DNA of 64,000 bases, taken from the NCBI GenBank assembly GCA_028752905.1, contig JAQNBH010000004.1, positions 31,920,975 through 31,984,974 on the forward strand. The letters are read 5' to 3'. This DNA comes from Cladorhizidae sp. MBARI D1340-BT2 (lineage: Eukaryota; Porifera; Demospongiae; Poecilosclerida; Cladorhizidae). Under the pieces are notes generated by a model. That model was given only the letters and a program-made list of their open reading frames with translations. It had not been told where the DNA came from and did not search any database. The position numbers and the translations under genes are program-made. Of this stretch, positions 62,216 to 64,000 are shown one piece after another. Every line of letters starts with the position of its first letter. Within the stretch, counting starts at the first letter, position 1.

Positions 62216-64000
62216 TCTAATAATGGCCTAACATTTAAACCTGCCGTGTCATCTAATAATGGCCTAACATTTAAACATGCCATGTCATCTAATAATGGAC
62301 GAACATTTAAACCTGCCATGTCATCTAATAATGGACCAACATTTAAACATGCCATGTCATCTAATAATGGACCAACATTTAAACCTGCCGTGTCATCTAA
62401 TAATGGACCAACATTTAAACATGCCATGTTATCTAATAATGGACCAACATTTAAACATGCCATGTCATCTAATAATGGACCAACATTTAAACATGCCATG
62501 TCATCTAATAATGGACCAACATTTAAACCTGCCGTGTCATCTAATAATGGACCAACATTTAAACATGCCATGTCATCTAATAATGGACCAACATTTAAAC
62601 CTGCTAATAATGGACGAACATTTAAACCTGCCATGCCATCTAATAATGGACGAACATTTAAACCTGCCATGTCATCTAATAATGGACCAACATTTAAACC
62701 TGCTAATAATGGACGAACATTTAAACCTGCCATGTCATCTAATAATGGACCAACATTTAAACCTGCTAATAATGGACGAACATTTAAACCTGCCATGTCA
62801 TCTAATAATGGACCAACATTTAAACCTGCCATGTCATCTAATAATGTACGAACATTTAAACATGCCATGTCATCTAATAATGGACGAACATTTATAAACC
62901 TGCCGTGTCATCTAATAATGGACCAACATTTAAACATGCCATGTCATCTAATAATGGACCAACATTTAAACATGCCGTGTCATCTAATAATGGACCAACA
63001 TTTAAACCCGCCGTGTCATCTAATAATGGACCAACATTTAAACATGCCATGTCATCTAATAATGGACCAACATTTAAACCTGCCGTGTCATCTAATAATG
63101 GACCAACATTTAAACCTGCTAATAATGGACGAACATTTAAACCTGCCATGTCATCTAATAATGGACCAACATTTAAACATGCCATGTCATCTAATAATGG
63201 ACCAACATTTAAACCTGCCGTGTCATCTAATAATGGACCAACATTTAAACCTGCCGTGTCATCTAATAATGGACCAACATTTAAACCTGCTAATAATGGA
63301 CGAACATTTAAACCTGCCATGTCATCTAATAATGGACCAACATTTAAACCTGCCATGTCATCTAATAATGGACGAACATTTAAACATGCCATGTCATCTA
63401 ATAATGGACGAACATTTATAAACCTGCCGTGTCATCTAATAATGGACCAACATTTAAACATGCCATGTCATCTAATAATGGACCAACATTTAAACATGCC
63501 GTGTCATCTAATAATGGACCAACATTTAAACCTATCGTGTCATCTAATAATGGACCAACATTTAAACATGCCATGTCATCTAATAATGGACCAACATTTA
63601 AACCTGCCGTGTCATCTAATAATGGACCAACATTTAAACCTGCCATGTCATCTAATAATGGACGAACATTTAAACCTGCCGTGTCATCTAATAATGGACC
63701 AACATTTAAACCTGCCGTGTCATCTAATAATGGACGAACATTTAAACCTGCCATGTCATCTAATAATGGACCAACATTTAAACCTGCCGTGTCATCTAAT
63801 AATGGACGAACATTTAAACATGCCATGCCATCTAATAATGGACCAACATTTAAACATGCCATGTCATCTAATAATGGACCAACATTTAAACCTGCCATGT
63901 CATCTAATAATGGACCAACATTTAAACATGCCATGTCATCTAATAATAGACCAACATTTAAACATGCCATGTCATCTAATAATGGACCAACATTTAAACA
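62216..64000. repeat. 36-bp minisatellite running off the right edge
   Basis: About 49 copies of TAATAATGGACCAACATTTA plus AACATGCCATGTCATC, with 23-bp short units. Blocks recur: the irregular ACATTTATAAACC junction appears at about 62888 and 63413, implying a 525-bp block duplication. The unit is a multiple of three, so open frames up to 403 residues are artefacts. Confidence 0.97.

Noticed and set aside
62210..63970. Open frames of up to 403 residues (SSNNGPTFKP repeats and reverse)
   Set aside because: They translate the 36-bp minisatellite in several frames and both strands, with no flanking exon or conserved part.

Overview
This window is animal nuclear DNA. There are no bacterial operons, tRNAs, rRNAs or CRISPR arrays. 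Coding information sits in short GT-AG exons (30-145 bp, plus one long last exon) separated by introns of up to about 10 kb, and much of the window is tandem repeat. The conserved protein belongs to a family known from animals, the VICKZ/IGF2BP/Imp RNA-binding proteins. I cannot name the species; a non-vertebrate animal with a minisatellite-rich genome is the best fit.

The main gene lies on the minus strand from about 59.7 kb (5') to 16.48 kb (3'). I reconstructed it exon by exon: RRM1 exons at 58.5, 58.0, 57.6 and 57.2 kb; RRM2 exons at 54.1 (frame-disrupted), 53.8 and 52.8 kb; a linker exon at 49.2 kb; KH1 at 44.9 and 36.1 kb; KH2 at 30.4, 25.5 and 20.5 kb; and a 1.6-kb last exon at 18.1-16.5 kb. 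Leaving out the disputed 54.1-kb exon, all splice phases agree and the coding length is 2664 nt (887 residues plus stop). The protein ends in a 541-residue Gly/Ser/Asn-rich tail. No KH3-KH4 pair, typical of bilaterian family members, was found.

The minus strand below 16 kb (1.6-14 kb) carries exon-like pieces of one or more unrecognised genes. The clearest is a last exon ending at 1627.

More than 20 minisatellite arrays fill introns and flanks. Several share a CTAG-rich core (1-1.5, 2.1-2.5, 12.4, 18.8-19.8, 27.9-30.2, 49.7-52.4 and 60.8-61.2 kb). An 18-bp satellite occurs in opposite orientations on either side of two KH2 exons. A 68-bp satellite occurs at 6.9-8.5 kb and, inverted, at 39.5-41.0 and 48.8-49.1 kb. 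In three introns an array begins exactly at the 5' splice site, in one case with a piece of the exon in every unit. Mobile DNA includes a 584-bp Tigger/pogo derivative, a perfect 35-bp inverted-repeat element, a possible tRNA-derived SINE head and two older dispersed repeat families.

The most interesting points are the RRM-KH1-KH2 protein with a disordered tail, the 55-bp RRM2 exon one base out of frame, the donor-anchored arrays, and the long inverted satellites that could pair in the pre-mRNA around the KH2 exons.
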